In this document: piece by piece, positions 1 to 9,274 of the stretch
Layout of the letters: each line of letters opens with the position of its first letter
How positions within the stretch are numbered: the first letter of the stretch is position 1
Notes under the pieces: generated by a model
What the model was told of the DNA's origin: nothing
The model's input: the letters and a program-made list of their open reading frames with translations, nothing else
Database searches by the model: none
Position numbers and translations under genes: made by a program
Assembly: GCA_024640695.1 (NCBI GenBank)
Contig: JAHEEM010000007.1
Location: 1 to 42,120 of the forward strand
DNA: 42,120 nt
Origin: Rhodospirillaceae bacterium
GTDB taxonomy: Bacteria > Pseudomonadota > Gammaproteobacteria > Steroidobacterales > Rariloculaceae
Reading direction: 5' to 3'

Positions 1-94
1 TCCGATGGACGAGCTAGCGGCGATCGAATTCCTGCTGAGCAAGTTGCAGGATACCAAGACAAATTCCGACTTCTTTGAATCGATGAAGCGCTAG
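1..94 (+). CDS. rho: Transcription termination factor Rho, C-terminal fragment
   Basis: Thirty codons followed by a TAG stop; the 5' part of the gene lies outside the window. The visible residues ([10 protein letters not shown], then a short linker, then [13 protein letters not shown]) match the end of Rho from many proteobacteria, which closes with a PMDE...EFL...TKTN..FF..MKR pattern. Rho is the hexameric RNA-dependent ATPase that ends transcription at unstructured C-rich sites. Nothing can be said about its RNA-binding or Walker motifs because they are not in the window. It converges on purD. The assignment rests on a short but characteristic tail. Confidence 0.85.
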   Translation, partial: PMDELAAIEFLLSKLQDTKTNSDFFESMKR

Positions 95-111
95 CCGAAG
101 AAGAAAACACG

Positions 112-216
112 CGGCACAGTTCGGCGCTCACGATCGGCTCACACAGCGCATCGACCCCCCCCTGTAAGCTGTCCTTGGTCGCCGATTCTTGGCTTGTATT
201 GCGCCGGACTGTGCGG
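112..216. terminator. Nested inverted repeats between rho and purD, possible terminator
   Basis: Bases 112-127 pair with 201-216 (14 of 16 Watson-Crick plus one G-U). Inside, 133-138 (ATCGGC) pairs with 181-186 (GCCGAT), and 143-147 (ACAGC) with 168-172 (GCTGT), leaving a C-rich loop. The three stems nest in order and give one long imperfect hairpin. Read from the minus strand, the outer stem is followed after four bases by a T-rich tract (complement of 96-107), which suits a terminator for the pur operon. No T tract follows on the plus strand. A structured RNA or a dispersed palindromic repeat are alternatives. Confidence 0.5.
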
Positions 217-220
217 GCGT

Positions 221-1510
221 CTAGCCTTGCTGTTCGCGCGCGATCGCGCGGTAGCCGATATCCGTACGGAAGAAGACCCCGTCCCAGTGAATTGCTCGAG
301 CGGCCGCATAGCCGCGCTGCTGCGCGAGGGTAACGGTTTCGCCTAGCGCAACCGCGCACAAGACGCGACCACCGTCGGTGAGAACGCGGCCATCTTCCAT
401 GCGAGTTCCCGCATGGAAGACTTTGACGTCGCTGCCGAAGTCTTGATCCAGACCGCGGATCTCTCTGCCCTTGGCGTACTTCTCCGGGTAACCGGCGCTG
501 GCCATGACAATGCCGAGCGCTGCGCGTGGGTCCCATTGGGCCGGCTCACTCGTGAGCGTACCGTCGAAGCTGCGCAGACAGAGCTCGACGAGGTCGGACT
601 GCAGTCGCATCAGAATCGGCTGTGTTTCCGGGTCTCCGAAGCGACAGTTGAACTCCAGAACCCGCGGCACACCGTCCGCGCCGATCATGACGCCGGCATA
701 CAGAAAACCGCGGTAGGCGATACCATCCGCCTGGAGACCCTCCACCGTCGGCCGCATGATGTCCTGCATGATTCGCTCGTGCATCTGCTCGGTTACAACC
801 GGCGCCGGCGAGTAGGCGCCCATACCGCCGGTGTTCGGGCCCTGGTCGCCGTCGTCGCGGGTCTTATGGTCCTGCGAGCTTGCGAGCGGCAGAACGGCCG
901 TGCCATCGACCATCGCGATGAAGCTTGTTTCTTCGCCGCGGAGAAATTCCTCGAGCACGACTGTTGCACCGGCGCTGCCAAACACACGTTGCTCGAGCAT
1001 CGTCGCTACGGCGGCCTCAGCTTCGGCGACCGTCTCCGCGATAATGACGCCCTTGCCGGCCGCCAGTCCGTCCGCCTTAACGACGATTGGCGCGCCCTTG
1101 TCGTGGATATAGGCCAGTGCTGGCGCGAGCTCCTGAAATGACGCAGATGCGGCCGTCGGTATCGCGTGGCGGGCGAGGAATTCCTTGGTGTATGCCTTCG
1201 ATCCTTCAAGTTGCGCAGCGGCCGCGGTGGGTCCGAAACACTTAAGGCCGGCAGCCTCGAAACGGTCGGTGATGCCGGCTACGAGTGGCTGCTCAGGGCC
1301 TACGATTGTCAGATCGACGCGCTCGCTCTGCGCAAGAAGGAGGAGTGCCGCCAAGTCATCGGCCCTGACAGCGACGTTGCGGACCTTGGCTTCGCGATGC
1401 GTGCCCGCATTGCCGGGCGCGACCAGGACCTCGTTCACGCGCTGCGACTGGGCGACTTTCCATGCCAGCGCATGCTCGCGACCGCCGCCGCCCACGATCA
1501 GAATCTTCAT
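221..1510 (-). CDS. purD: Phosphoribosylamine--glycine ligase (GAR synthetase)
   Basis: A 429-residue ATP-grasp enzyme that joins glycine to 5-phosphoribosylamine, step 2 of de novo purine synthesis. The N-terminus MKILIVGGGGREHAL is the classic PurD opening, followed by PGNAGT and, in the ATP-grasp region, VVKADGLAAGKGV. The C-terminal half has GGMGAYSPAPV and EFNCRFGDPETQ, which carries the metal- and substrate-binding residues. Length is normal for the family (about 430). It starts 5 bases after the purH stop, so the two are almost certainly cotranscribed. It is the last gene of the minus-strand operon and ends against the structured spacer facing rho. Confidence 0.97.
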   Translation of the reverse strand: MKILIVGGGGREHALAWKVAQSQRVNEVLVAPGNAGTHREAKVRNVAVRADDLAALLLLAQSERVDLTIVGPEQPLVAGITDRFEAAGLKCFGPTAAAAQLEGSKAYTKEFLARHAIPTAASASFQELAPALAYIHDKGAPIVVKADGLAAGKGVIIAETVAEAEAAVATMLEQRVFGSAGATVVLEEFLRGEETSFIAMVDGTAVLPLASSQDHKTRDDGDQGPNTGGMGAYSPAPVVTEQMHERIMQDIMRPTVEGLQADGIAYRGFLYAGVMIGADGVPRVLEFNCRFGDPETQPILMRLQSDLVELCLRSFDGTLTSEPAQWDPRAALGIVMASAGYPEKYAKGREIRGLDQDFGSDVKVFHAGTRMEDGRVLTDGGRVLCAVALGETVTLAQQRGYAAARAIHWDGVFFRTDIGYRAIAREQQG

Positions 1511-1515
1511 TGGGT

Positions 1516-3087
1516 TTAGTGCCGAAAATGGCGCATATGCGTGAGGATCATCGCCAAGTCATGCTCGTTTGCCGCATCAATCACTTCCTGATCGCGCATG
1601 GAGCCGCCCGGATGGATCACCGCAGTGATGCCGTTGCCGGCCGCCGTGTCGATGCTGTCCCGGAATGGGAAGAACGCATCCGAGGCCATGACCGCGCCGC
1701 GAAGTTCTAGACCCTCATCGGCAGCCTTCATCGCGGCGATCCGTGCGCTGACGACGCGGCTCATCTGGCCGGCGCCAACTCCCAGTGTCTGGCAATTTCT
1801 CGCGTAGACAATTGCGTTTGACTTTACATACTTGGCGACAGTCCAGGCGAAGCGTAGATCCTTCAACTCAACTGGACTCGGCTCGCGCTTGGTTGCGACG
1901 AGCGCCTCGACGTCGGCGAGCGTGCCCGTATCCCGGTCCTGCACGAGCAATCCGCCTTCGACCGTTCGTAGGTCCCAGGCAAGGGTCCGCTGACCTGCCA
2001 TGGCATCGGTGCTGCCGGTCTCCAGAACACGCGTGTTCTTTTTCTTGTTAAGCAGGGCACGGGCGCCGGCCTCGACTTCGGGTGCAACGATGACATCGAC
2101 GAGTTGCTGCGCGACGATAGCAGCTGCTGTTGCTTCGTCTAGCGCACGGTTGAACGCGATGATTCCGCCGAACGCGGAGGTCGGATCGGTGCGGTACGCA
2201 GCCTCATAGGCCTCTAATGGCGATGCAGCGAGAGCGACGCCGCAAGGATTGGCATGCTTGACGATCACGCAAGCCGTTGCCTCGAAGGACTTTACGCACT
2301 GCAGTGCCGCATCGGCGTCGGCAATGTTGTTGAACGAAAGCGGTTTGCCTTGCAGCTGCCGTGCTCCGGTAATCGTGCCGGGCGCTGCGTCACCGTGACG
2401 ATAAACGGCAGCCTGTTGATGAGGATTCTCGCCGTAGCGCAGCTCTTGCGTCCGGCGCCAGCCGAGGACGAGCGTCTCGGGAAACAGCTCCTTAGGGGAG
2501 TACTGCTTGTGCAGGTAGCCGCTGATTGCTGCGTCGTACTGCGCGGTATGCGCGAAGACCTTGACCGCGAGTTGCTGGCGCAGGCCGGTATCATCGTTTG
2601 ACGCCAGCGCGGCGATCACTCGGCCGTAGTCGTCGGGATCCACGACGACGAAGAGCCGCTCGTGGTTCTTTGCCGCGGCTCGGAGCATGGCCGGGCCGCC
2701 GATGTCGATGTTTTCGATTGCTCTATCCAATGTGCAGTCCGCTGCGGCGGTGGTCGCCTCGAACGGATAGAGATTGACCGCGAGCAGGTCGATCTGGCCG
2801 ATGCCGTGCTCCGCTAGGACCTGGTCGTCGATGCCGGCCCGCGCGAGCAGGCCGCCGTGAACCGCAGGGTGTAGGGTCTTGACTCTGCCGTCCATGATCT
2901 CGGGAAAGCCCGTCACCGCAGAGACGTCGAGGACATCTATTCCCGCTTCCCGCAGAGTCTTTGCGGTGCCGCCCGTCGAGAGGATTTCAAACGAAAGCTT
3001 TACGAGCTCGCGTGCGAACTCGACGAGACCATGTTTATTGGAAACGCTTAGTAAAGCTCTGCGGCGTTGCTCTGGTGCTGGGCTCAT
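1516..3087 (-). CDS. purH: Bifunctional AICAR formyltransferase/IMP cyclohydrolase
   Basis: A 523-residue cytosolic enzyme for the last two steps of IMP synthesis. The N-terminal cyclohydrolase part (about 1-195) is an MGS-like fold with [26 protein letters not shown] and [14 protein letters not shown]. The C-terminal formyltransferase carries [11 protein letters not shown], with the catalytic Lys-His pair, and [20 protein letters not shown]. Full length for the family. Its ATG overlaps the fis stop codon (ATGA), which suggests translational coupling, and purD follows directly. Purine genes downstream of fis and dusB are a known arrangement in gammaproteobacteria. Confidence 0.97.
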   Translation of the reverse strand: MSPAPEQRRRALLSVSNKHGLVEFARELVKLSFEILSTGGTAKTLREAGIDVLDVSAVTGFPEIMDGRVKTLHPAVHGGLLARAGIDDQVLAEHGIGQIDLLAVNLYPFEATTAAADCTLDRAIENIDIGGPAMLRAAAKNHERLFVVVDPDDYGRVIAALASNDDTGLRQQLAVKVFAHTAQYDAAISGYLHKQYSPKELFPETLVLGWRRTQELRYGENPHQQAAVYRHGDAAPGTITGARQLQGKPLSFNNIADADAALQCVKSFEATACVIVKHANPCGVALAASPLEAYEAAYRTDPTSAFGGIIAFNRALDEATAAAIVAQQLVDVIVAPEVEAGARALLNKKKNTRVLETGSTDAMAGQRTLAWDLRTVEGGLLVQDRDTGTLADVEALVATKREPSPVELKDLRFAWTVAKYVKSNAIVYARNCQTLGVGAGQMSRVVSARIAAMKAADEGLELRGAVMASDAFFPFRDSIDTAAGNGITAVIHPGGSMRDQEVIDAANEHDLAMILTHMRHFRH

Positions 3088-3404
3088 GCGTCGAGAAGCT
3101 TGTAAGCTATGAGCTTCTTGCGCAACGTTCCCCGGTTGATGCCCAGTATCTCTGCGGCTTCGCTCTGATTGCCGCCCGCGTAATCCAGGATGGTCCTGAA
3201 CAACGGTCTCTCGACTTCGCCCATTACGAGCTTGTAGAGATCTGCTGGCCGGTGGCCGTTGAGAGTCTCAAGATAACCGCGCAGGGCATCGTCGGTGAGC
3301 GCACTCAGCGACTGATTCTTGCCAGCCATCGGTGCCGTGGGTGCCGCGGATTTCTTTTTCTTTCTTTGCTTGGGCGTTTTCTTGGTGCTTGTCGTTTTCG
3401 CCAC
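3084..3404 (-). CDS. fis: Fis family nucleoid-associated DNA-binding protein
   Basis: A 106-residue Fis-type regulator that bends DNA and controls growth-phase genes. The C-terminal helix-turn-helix is clear: [21 protein letters not shown], preceded by the [18 protein letters not shown] core. I place the start at a GTG because a strong ribosome site (GGGGAG) sits 6 bases upstream; the alternative ATG at codon 26 has no such site. The GTG start adds a lysine-rich tail ([12 protein letters not shown]) not usual in short Fis proteins, which could add non-specific DNA contact. The 5' part of the gene overlaps the dusB reading frame by 137 bases. The stop overlaps the purH start. Confidence 0.93.
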   Translation of the reverse strand: MAKTTSTKKTPKQRKKKKSAAPTAPMAGKNQSLSALTDDALRGYLETLNGHRPADLYKLVMGEVERPLFRTILDYAGGNQSEAAEILGINRGTLRKKLIAYKLLDA

Positions 3405-4413
3405 TGCGTTCTCCCCATGAACGCTCAGGTTCGGCCAAGGCCTCGCCGTATGTTTGTTCGAAAAACCTGCGAGTCAACGTGAGCTGGTCGCGCGCCGTCT
3501 CGGCAGCCATGACGCGTTCACGAAACAGACGCCCATCACGCTGGTGCTGTGTATACCAGACCAAATGCTTGCGGCTAACGCGAACGCCTGTGGACTCGCC
3601 GTAAAAACTATACAGGCTGTCGAGGTGTTCCAGAATGATATCACGGACACTAAACAAAGATAGATCCGTTTTTTCCGCTGGAAAATTTTTCAGATGCGCA
3701 AGCACATCGCGAAATATCCAAGGTTGTCCGCGTGCCGCTCGACCGATCATGATGCCGTCTGCGCCGGTGTGCTCCAGGACGGCGCGGGCCTTCGCCGCGC
3801 TGTCGATGTCTCCGTTTGCGATGACGGGAATTGCAACCGATTGTTTGATGTCGCGAATCGTGTCGTACTCTGCATGACCGGCAAATCGGCACGCGCGCGT
3901 TCGACCGTGCACGGTCAGTGCGGCGATGCCCTCGTCTTCGGCAATCCGCGCAATCGTTAAGCCATTTCGCAGTTCGGGCGACCAGCCGGTCCTGATCTTA
4001 GCGGTCACGGGTACTCCCGCCTGGCTGACGACGCGCGCGAATATTCTTGCAACAAGTGCCGGGTCCTTGAGCAGCGCTGATCCCGCGAGGCGCCGGCAAA
4101 CCTTTTTCGCCGGGCAACCTAGGTTGATGTCGATAGCATCCGCGCCGAGATCCGCTGCTTGCCGCGCCGCTTGCGCGAGCATCTCCGGGTCGTAGCCTGC
4201 GATCTGTATGATCTGAGTCGTCCGCGTGCCCCAGCGCCGCAGACGGCTTCGAGATTTCTTGCTGTTCCATAGGCCGATGTCGGCGCTCACCATCTCTCCG
4301 GGCGTCAGTCCGGCGCCCAGGCGGGCGCACAGATCTCGGAACGGCGGGTCAGATATGCCCGCCATCGGTGCAAGCGCAAGGTTATTCGGAAACTCCAGAC
4401 CGGCAATGCGCAT
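3268..4413 (-). CDS. dusB: tRNA-dihydrouridine synthase B
   Basis: FMN enzyme that reduces uridine to dihydrouridine in the tRNA D-loop. The TIM barrel begins with LALAPMAGISDPPFRDLC, carries the catalytic cysteine in INLGCPAKKV (about C100), and continues with KIRTGW, TVHGRTR, VIANGDI and GADGIMIGRAA. DusB is favoured over DusA or DusC by the INLGCPAKKV and KIRTGW signatures and by the dusB-fis gene order. At 381 residues it is longer than the usual 320-340: the last 45 or so residues are encoded by DNA that also encodes the start of fis in another frame, so the tail is low-complexity and probably dispensable. Confidence 0.95.
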   Translation of the reverse strand: MRIAGLEFPNNLALAPMAGISDPPFRDLCARLGAGLTPGEMVSADIGLWNSKKSRSRLRRWGTRTTQIIQIAGYDPEMLAQAARQAADLGADAIDINLGCPAKKVCRRLAGSALLKDPALVARIFARVVSQAGVPVTAKIRTGWSPELRNGLTIARIAEDEGIAALTVHGRTRACRFAGHAEYDTIRDIKQSVAIPVIANGDIDSAAKARAVLEHTGADGIMIGRAARGQPWIFRDVLAHLKNFPAEKTDLSLFSVRDIILEHLDSLYSFYGESTGVRVSRKHLVWYTQHQRDGRLFRERVMAAETARDQLTLTRRFFEQTYGEALAEPERSWGERSGENDKHQENAQAKKEKEIRGTHGTDGWQESVAECAHRRCPARLS

Positions 4414-4428
4414 TGGGTCGTGCTGCCT

Positions 4429-5928
4429 TTACTCGAACACGCGATCGGCCGCGCAGCGCACGCGGCCACCCTCGGTCTCCAGGCACACGTCAAGCTCGAA
4501 ACCGGACGCATCGACGCCAGGGTCGACGACCGCGAGGTTTGCCGGCACGGCCGCGCCGGCGGTCATGAGCTCCGCGGCGTCCGAATCCGACGCCAGGTAC
4601 TCGCTCGGCAAAAACACGCGGCTGCCGATCACGGCCTCCCAGCGATCCTTGAGCTCGAGCTGAAGACTCGGATAGGGCTGAGCCTTGGGACCCCGGTTGC
4701 GAATCTGCGCGGTGATGTGCAGATTGTCGGCACCCGTATCGTCGGGTCCGGCGGTAGCGGCCCAGTTCGTAATCTCGTATTGCTGGAGATCCCATGCCGG
4801 CAGGATCTCGAGCCCTAGAAGACCGTAAGTCGTTTGCATGACTCCGCCGATCAGGGGCCGGCTCGCCAGGGCGGTGCGATTGTGGTGCACGACCTGCAGC
4901 GCCAGCAACAGTGCCAGAGCGGCTGCGCCGATGATCCAAGGCCGCGATGCTCGGTCGGCGGGCCGCAGCTGCCCGAACTCTGCCTCGAGTTCGGCAACGA
5001 GATCAGGCTCGGCCGATAGCGTCGCGTCGATTTCCTCGGCGCTGATGATGGTCTCGGTATCGAGCTCATCGTCGAGCTCATCGGCAGGCTCGATGCTCGG
5101 CTCCTGGGCCTGGCGCGCGTGTGCCGTGCTGGCTTCGGGTAGACCGAGCTCGGCGCTACCGGGAATCTGGTCGTGCTCCGCTACCGAAAGCAGGGTTTCA
5201 CGCTCGCCCGAATCCTGGGAAGTTAGCGAGATTTGCTCGCCGAGAACCCAAAACTTGGGATCTTCAGGCTCGCTGGTGGCATCCAAGTCCTCCGGCACTG
5301 CTTCTGCCTGCTCGGTCGGCGTCGCCTCGTCCCGCTCAGCCACGACCTCTTCGGTTGCCGGGGCATTGCCCGGCACTGAGCGTTCGATCTCGCTCAGCAG
5401 CTGAGCCCACTCGTCGACTGGCGCTTCGAAATGCAGCGATTCGGGCTCTTCCTGGACCGCGTCTGCGGTCTGTGGGGTAAGCGCAGGCTCCGCCGTCGCT
5501 TCCGGCTCCAAGGCTTGAGCGGAGCCCGGTTCGGCGGGCGACTCCGCCGGGGACGCCGCAGCTGGGTCGAGCCTAAGTTTCTCGGGCGGCTCAGGTGGCA
5601 GGGTATCGGCCGGCTCTGCGGCAGCATCTGTATCGGCGTCCGACGCTAAGTCCTCGGCCGGCGATTCGAGCCCGATAACCTCGTCGGCGTCGCTGAGATC
5701 TGGGCTCGAGATCTCCTCGATGCTGGCGAGTTCTTTGGTCTGCAGCGTGGGCGATAGGACTTCGTCATCGTTCCGCATCCCCTCGTCCAGGGCGTCCTGG
5801 CGCAGGCCCGAATAGGCGCTGAATACGGTGGCGCAGCTGCCACAGCGCACGGCGCCGTTGGCGACCCGTAAGGTGTCGGCGGAGATGCGGAAGGTCGTTT
5901 GGCAGCTAGGGCAGCGCGTAAACAGCAT
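4429..5928 (-). CDS. Zinc-ribbon and DUF3426 membrane protein with long acidic linker
   Basis: A 499-residue protein of unknown function. The N-terminus is an MJ0042-type zinc ribbon: C6-x2-C9 and C29-x2-C32 in MLFTRCPSCQTTFRI and VRCGSCATVF. Residues 45-325 are dominated by Glu, Ala, Asp and Pro with little predicted structure. One transmembrane helix follows (WIIGAAALALLLALQVV, about 331-348), then a DUF3426 domain to the end. The zinc ribbon is thus probably cytoplasmic and DUF3426 periplasmic. The same architecture lies between prmA and dusB in many proteobacteria. The acidic linker looks longer than in most relatives. No activity can be assigned. Confidence 0.85.
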   Translation of the reverse strand: MLFTRCPSCQTTFRISADTLRVANGAVRCGSCATVFSAYSGLRQDALDEGMRNDDEVLSPTLQTKELASIEEISSPDLSDADEVIGLESPAEDLASDADTDAAAEPADTLPPEPPEKLRLDPAAASPAESPAEPGSAQALEPEATAEPALTPQTADAVQEEPESLHFEAPVDEWAQLLSEIERSVPGNAPATEEVVAERDEATPTEQAEAVPEDLDATSEPEDPKFWVLGEQISLTSQDSGERETLLSVAEHDQIPGSAELGLPEASTAHARQAQEPSIEPADELDDELDTETIISAEEIDATLSAEPDLVAELEAEFGQLRPADRASRPWIIGAAALALLLALQVVHHNRTALASRPLIGGVMQTTYGLLGLEILPAWDLQQYEITNWAATAGPDDTGADNLHITAQIRNRGPKAQPYPSLQLELKDRWEAVIGSRVFLPSEYLASDSDAAELMTAGAAVPANLAVVDPGVDASGFELDVCLETEGGRVRCAADRVFE

Positions 5929-6018
5929 GGGCCCTCATCGGGTCTGTCGCGGCTCAGGCCGCATACTATATCGCCTCGAGATCGCCCGTGCGTCAGCTCG
6001 AGTATCGTCCGCTGGCGC

Positions 6019-6924
6019 TCAACGCAGCGGGTCGCTTGCTATCAGGCAGGCCCAGCCCTCACGCTCGCGCGTCTCGAGGCGAGCGAAATGCGCCGCATAC
6101 ACCGCGCGAACCTGAGCGTGCTGCTCGAGCAGGATACCTGTCAGGACGAGCGTGCCCGAGCTGTCTGCGAGCCCTGCCAGCCGCGGCGCGAGCTCGATCA
6201 ACGGTCCGGACAGAATGTTCGCGAGCACGATGTCGGCGCTCGTGGCAGGCAGCTCATCGGGGCGCCCGACCCAGATCTGCGCGTCTACGGCATTTAGTGC
6301 CGCATTCGCTGTCGTTGCCTCGAGGGCCTGAGGCTCGATGTCGACCGCCCATGCGCGGGCGGCCCCCAAGCACATTGCTGAAACCGCGAGTATCCCCGAG
6401 CCGCAACCATAATCGATCACCGTGGCCCCTGGGACGAGCTCTGCATCGAGCCATTCCAGACACAGCCGCGTCGTCGGGTGTTCCCCTGTTCCGAATCCGA
6501 GGCCACGGTTGAGACGCACGACGGTGCGATCCTCCGGTAGATGCGTGGCTTGCGCCGCCGTGATCATGAGCCGTCGGCCGAGCCGGATCTCTGGCGGGGC
6601 GGCGGTCAAAGCGGTGGCCCAATCGGCGTCCTTGAGTGTCACTATCGCAATATTGATATCGGCACCCAGGCTCTGCGACAGCACACGCTTCGCCCGCGTA
6701 AGATCGACATCGTCTGCAAATAATGCGCGAATGCGCGTGAGTCTCCAGACCGGCGTCGTGCCGGGCTCGGGCTCGAGGACCTCGTCGCTGCCGGCACCCA
6801 GGAGCGTCAGGCTCAGGGCGCCCAGCAAGCCGAGCATCGCCTCGGCTTGCGGCAGCTGCAGCGCGGGCAGCTCCAGCTCGAAACCAAAGATCTCGCCAGT
6901 CTGGGCGGGCTGGTGCGAGCTCAC
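6019..6924 (-). CDS. prmA: Ribosomal protein L11 methyltransferase
   Basis: A 301-residue SAM-dependent enzyme that methylates ribosomal protein L11. The N-terminal L11-binding domain includes LTLLGAGSDEVLEPEPG and PVWRLTRIRALF. The catalytic domain has GLGFGTGEHPTTRLCLEWL, the SAM loop VIDYGCGSGILAV (about 169-181) and VLANILSGPLIELAP. The usual first motif is LAFGTG; here it is LGFGTG. The start is a GTG three bases after the accC stop, with only a weak ribosome site, so translation probably depends on coupling to accC. The order accB-accC-prmA is common in proteobacteria. Confidence 0.95.
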   Translation of the reverse strand: MSSHQPAQTGEIFGFELELPALQLPQAEAMLGLLGALSLTLLGAGSDEVLEPEPGTTPVWRLTRIRALFADDVDLTRAKRVLSQSLGADINIAIVTLKDADWATALTAAPPEIRLGRRLMITAAQATHLPEDRTVVRLNRGLGFGTGEHPTTRLCLEWLDAELVPGATVIDYGCGSGILAVSAMCLGAARAWAVDIEPQALEATTANAALNAVDAQIWVGRPDELPATSADIVLANILSGPLIELAPRLAGLADSSGTLVLTGILLEQHAQVRAVYAAHFARLETREREGWACLIASDPLR

Positions 6925-6927
6925 CGC

Positions 6928-8271
6928 TTACTTGAGCCCGAGCCGTTTTTCCAGATAGTGGATATCGGTGCCGCCGGTCTTGAACGCGGCATGTTGGAAG
7001 ATCTCCTGATGCAAGGCCACGTTGGTTCGAATACCTTCGATAACGATCTCGCTGAGCGCGGTCGTCATGCGGGCGATCGCGGAGCGCCGGTTCTCGCCGT
7101 GCGCGATGAGCTTGCCGATCAGTGAATCATAGTACGGCGGCACGGCATAGCCGCTGTAGATGTGGCTGTCCGTCCGGATACCGGGTCCGCCCGGTGCGTG
7201 CCATAGTTGCACGGTGCCCGGCGAGGGCATGAAGGTTTTCGGGTCCTCGGCATTGATGCGGCATTCGATTGCATGTCCCCACCAGTGGATATCCCCTTGT
7301 GACCATGGCAGCCGCTCGCCGCTCGCGACGAGTAGCTGAGTCTTGACAATGTCGCAGCCTGTGACCATCTCCGTGACCGGATGTTCGACCTGCACGCGGG
7401 TGTTCATTTCAATAAAGAAGAACTCGCCGTGCTGGTAGAGAAACTCGAACGTCCCGGCGCCACGGTAGCCGATGTCGGAGCAGGCCTGCGCACAGCGCTC
7501 GCCGATCGCGTTGCGTACATCTTCGGTGATGCCAGGCGCCGGCGCTTCCTCGACGACTTTCTGATGGCGGCGCTGCATCGAGCAGTCGCGCTCACCGAGA
7601 TGGATTGCGTTGCCATGGTGATCGGCGAGAACCTGAAACTCGATGTGGCGGGGCGTCTCGAGAAATTTCTCCATATAGACCTGATCGTTAGCGAACGCGG
7701 AGAGCGCCTCGCTCTTGGTAATCGCAATCGCGTTAAGCAGCGATGCCTCGCTGTGCACGACTCGCATGCCTCGGCCGCCCCCGCCGCCGGCGGCTTTGAT
7801 GATTACGGGGTAACCGATCTCGCGCGCGAGCCGGAGGTTGTCGTCGCCATCATCCGTGAGCGGTCCGTCGGAGCCCGGCACGCAGGCGACCCCGGCCTGC
7901 TTCATGGCCCGGATGGCGGAGACCTTGTCGCCCATGAGCCGAATCGTCTCGGGTTTGGGGCCGATGAAGGTAAACCCGCTCTCCACAACCCGTTCGGCGA
8001 AATCGGCATTCTCCGACAGGAAGCCGTAACCGGGATGGATGGCGGTTGCGTCGGTGACCTCCGCAGCCGCGATGATCGCCGGCATGTTCAGATAGCTCAG
8101 AGTCGATGCGGGCGGTCCAATACAGACCGTCTCGTCGGCCAATAGGACATGTTTGAGATTCGCGTCGGCGGTGGAGTGCACGGCTACGGTCTTGATACCG
8201 AGCTCTTTGCACGCCCTGAATATCCGCAGAGCTATTTCCCCGCGGTTGGCGATGAGAACTTTTTCGAGCAT
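6928..8271 (-). CDS. accC: Acetyl-CoA carboxylase, biotin carboxylase subunit
   Basis: A 447-residue ATP-grasp enzyme that carboxylates the biotin on AccB, the first step of fatty acid synthesis. Landmarks in order: [17 protein letters not shown] at the N-terminus, [14 protein letters not shown], the glycine-rich ATP loop [33 protein letters not shown], and [18 protein letters not shown] with the catalytic Glu, Asn and Arg. Length is typical (445-450). Its ATG overlaps the accB stop by one base (TGATG), indicating translational coupling and equal supply of the two partners. Confidence 0.98.
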   Translation of the reverse strand: MLEKVLIANRGEIALRIFRACKELGIKTVAVHSTADANLKHVLLADETVCIGPPASTLSYLNMPAIIAAAEVTDATAIHPGYGFLSENADFAERVVESGFTFIGPKPETIRLMGDKVSAIRAMKQAGVACVPGSDGPLTDDGDDNLRLAREIGYPVIIKAAGGGGGRGMRVVHSEASLLNAIAITKSEALSAFANDQVYMEKFLETPRHIEFQVLADHHGNAIHLGERDCSMQRRHQKVVEEAPAPGITEDVRNAIGERCAQACSDIGYRGAGTFEFLYQHGEFFFIEMNTRVQVEHPVTEMVTGCDIVKTQLLVASGERLPWSQGDIHWWGHAIECRINAEDPKTFMPSPGTVQLWHAPGGPGIRTDSHIYSGYAVPPYYDSLIGKLIAHGENRRSAIARMTTALSEIVIEGIRTNVALHQEIFQHAAFKTGGTDIHYLEKRLGLK

Positions 8272-8726
8272 CAGTCTTCTACGATGAAAAGTACTTGGTC
8301 GAACTCGACCGGCTCACCGTTATCGGCCAGGATGCTGACCACCCTCCCGGAAACCGATGCCTCGATCTGATTCATCATCTTCATCGCCTCGATGATGCAC
8401 AGGGTGTCCCCGGCTTTGACCTCAGAGCCGATCTGGACGAATGGCTTGGCGCCCGGCGCTGGCGCGCCGTAGTACGTCCCCACCATGGGTGCCTTGATCT
8501 CGTGGCCTCGATTCGGCGGTTCCGAGATGGTTTCCTGGGCGGCTACCGCCGACGCTACAGGCGCAGCCAGCACGGCGGCCTGCGGCATCGTGGGTAGACT
8601 GTAGACTGGTGCCTCGCGCGAATAGCGGCTGATGCGAACCGACTCTTCTCCTTCGGAGATCTCGATCTCCGCGATGCCGGATTCCTCGAGCAGCTCTATG
8701 AGTTTTTTTACTTTTCGGATATCCAC
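8271..8726 (-). CDS. accB: Biotin carboxyl carrier protein of acetyl-CoA carboxylase
   Basis: A 151-residue carrier for the biotin moved between AccC and the transferase. The N-terminus [17 protein letters not shown] is typical; a short Ala/Pro linker (about 40-70) leads to the biotinyl domain, with the modified lysine at K116 in [14 protein letters not shown]. The start is GTG, supported by GAGGA six bases upstream. It lies between aroQ and accC with 9 bases and a 1-base overlap respectively, so it belongs to the aroQ-accB-accC-prmA operon. The AccA and AccD subunits are not in the window. Confidence 0.97.
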   Translation of the reverse strand: MDIRKVKKLIELLEESGIAEIEISEGEESVRISRYSREAPVYSLPTMPQAAVLAAPVASAVAAQETISEPPNRGHEIKAPMVGTYYGAPAPGAKPFVQIGSEVKAGDTLCIIEAMKMMNQIEASVSGRVVSILADNGEPVEFDQVLFIVED

Positions 8727-8735
8727 TACGAGTCC

Positions 8736-9176
8736 TCACTTAGCCAAGTGACGTTCGGCTGCGATCAACGCGAGCTCGTAGCTCGTGATGCCGAAGCCGG
8801 TGACGGTGCCGACCGCGATGTCGGCGAAGTAGGAGCGCTGCCTGAAATCCTCGCGCGCGGCGACGTTTGACAGGTGAATCTCTACGAATGGTATGCCGAC
8901 CGCCAGGAGCGCGTCGCGCAGCACCACGCTGGTATGCGTGAAGGCCGCCGGGTTGAATAAGATGAAGTCGATGGCCTCCTCGCGAGCGGCATGGATGCGC
9001 TTGACGAGCTCGTGCTCGGCGTCGCTCTGAAAGCAGGTCAGCTCCTGACCGTGGGCCGTCGCGAGCCCTGCGAGGCGCTGCTCGATCTCCGCCAGCGTGG
9101 TACGGCCATACACCGACGGTTCGCGCTGACCGAGCAGACTCAGGTTGGGGCCATTTAGAAGCAGTATTCGGGACAT
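8736..9176 (-). CDS. aroQ: 3-dehydroquinate dehydratase, type II
   Basis: A 146-residue dodecameric enzyme for step 3 of the shikimate pathway. Seen in order: [17 protein letters not shown], the lid tyrosine in PSVYG (about Y23), the active-site block [17 protein letters not shown] (about N75 and H81), and [15 protein letters not shown] (H101). The family usually has Tyr where FNPAAFTHT has Phe. I chose the ATG that gives MSRILLLNG; an in-frame GTG five codons upstream is possible but adds residues outside the family core. Placement before accB is widely conserved. The operon promoter is probably in the AT-rich stretch just upstream (about 9200-9250). Confidence 0.96.
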   Translation of the reverse strand: MSRILLLNGPNLSLLGQREPSVYGRTTLAEIEQRLAGLATAHGQELTCFQSDAEHELVKRIHAAREEAIDFILFNPAAFTHTSVVLRDALLAVGIPFVEIHLSNVAAREDFRQRSYFADIAVGTVTGFGITSYELALIAAERHLAK

Positions 9177-9274
9177 AGCGCAAGATAGCACCCTGATTGG
9201 CGCTATTCTACATATTATCGCCGCAGATAACGGGGGATAATGTTGATTTGTGGGCTAGGTCCGGTCGAGGTCGG

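Noticed and set aside
413-1141. A 242-codon plus-strand open frame inside purD
   Set aside because: It is antisense to a clear PurD protein, has no recognisable motif or ribosome site, and such frames are common in GC-rich coding DNA.
7381-8145. A 254-codon plus-strand frame inside accC
   Set aside because: Antisense to a fully conserved biotin carboxylase; no ribosome site or homology by eye.
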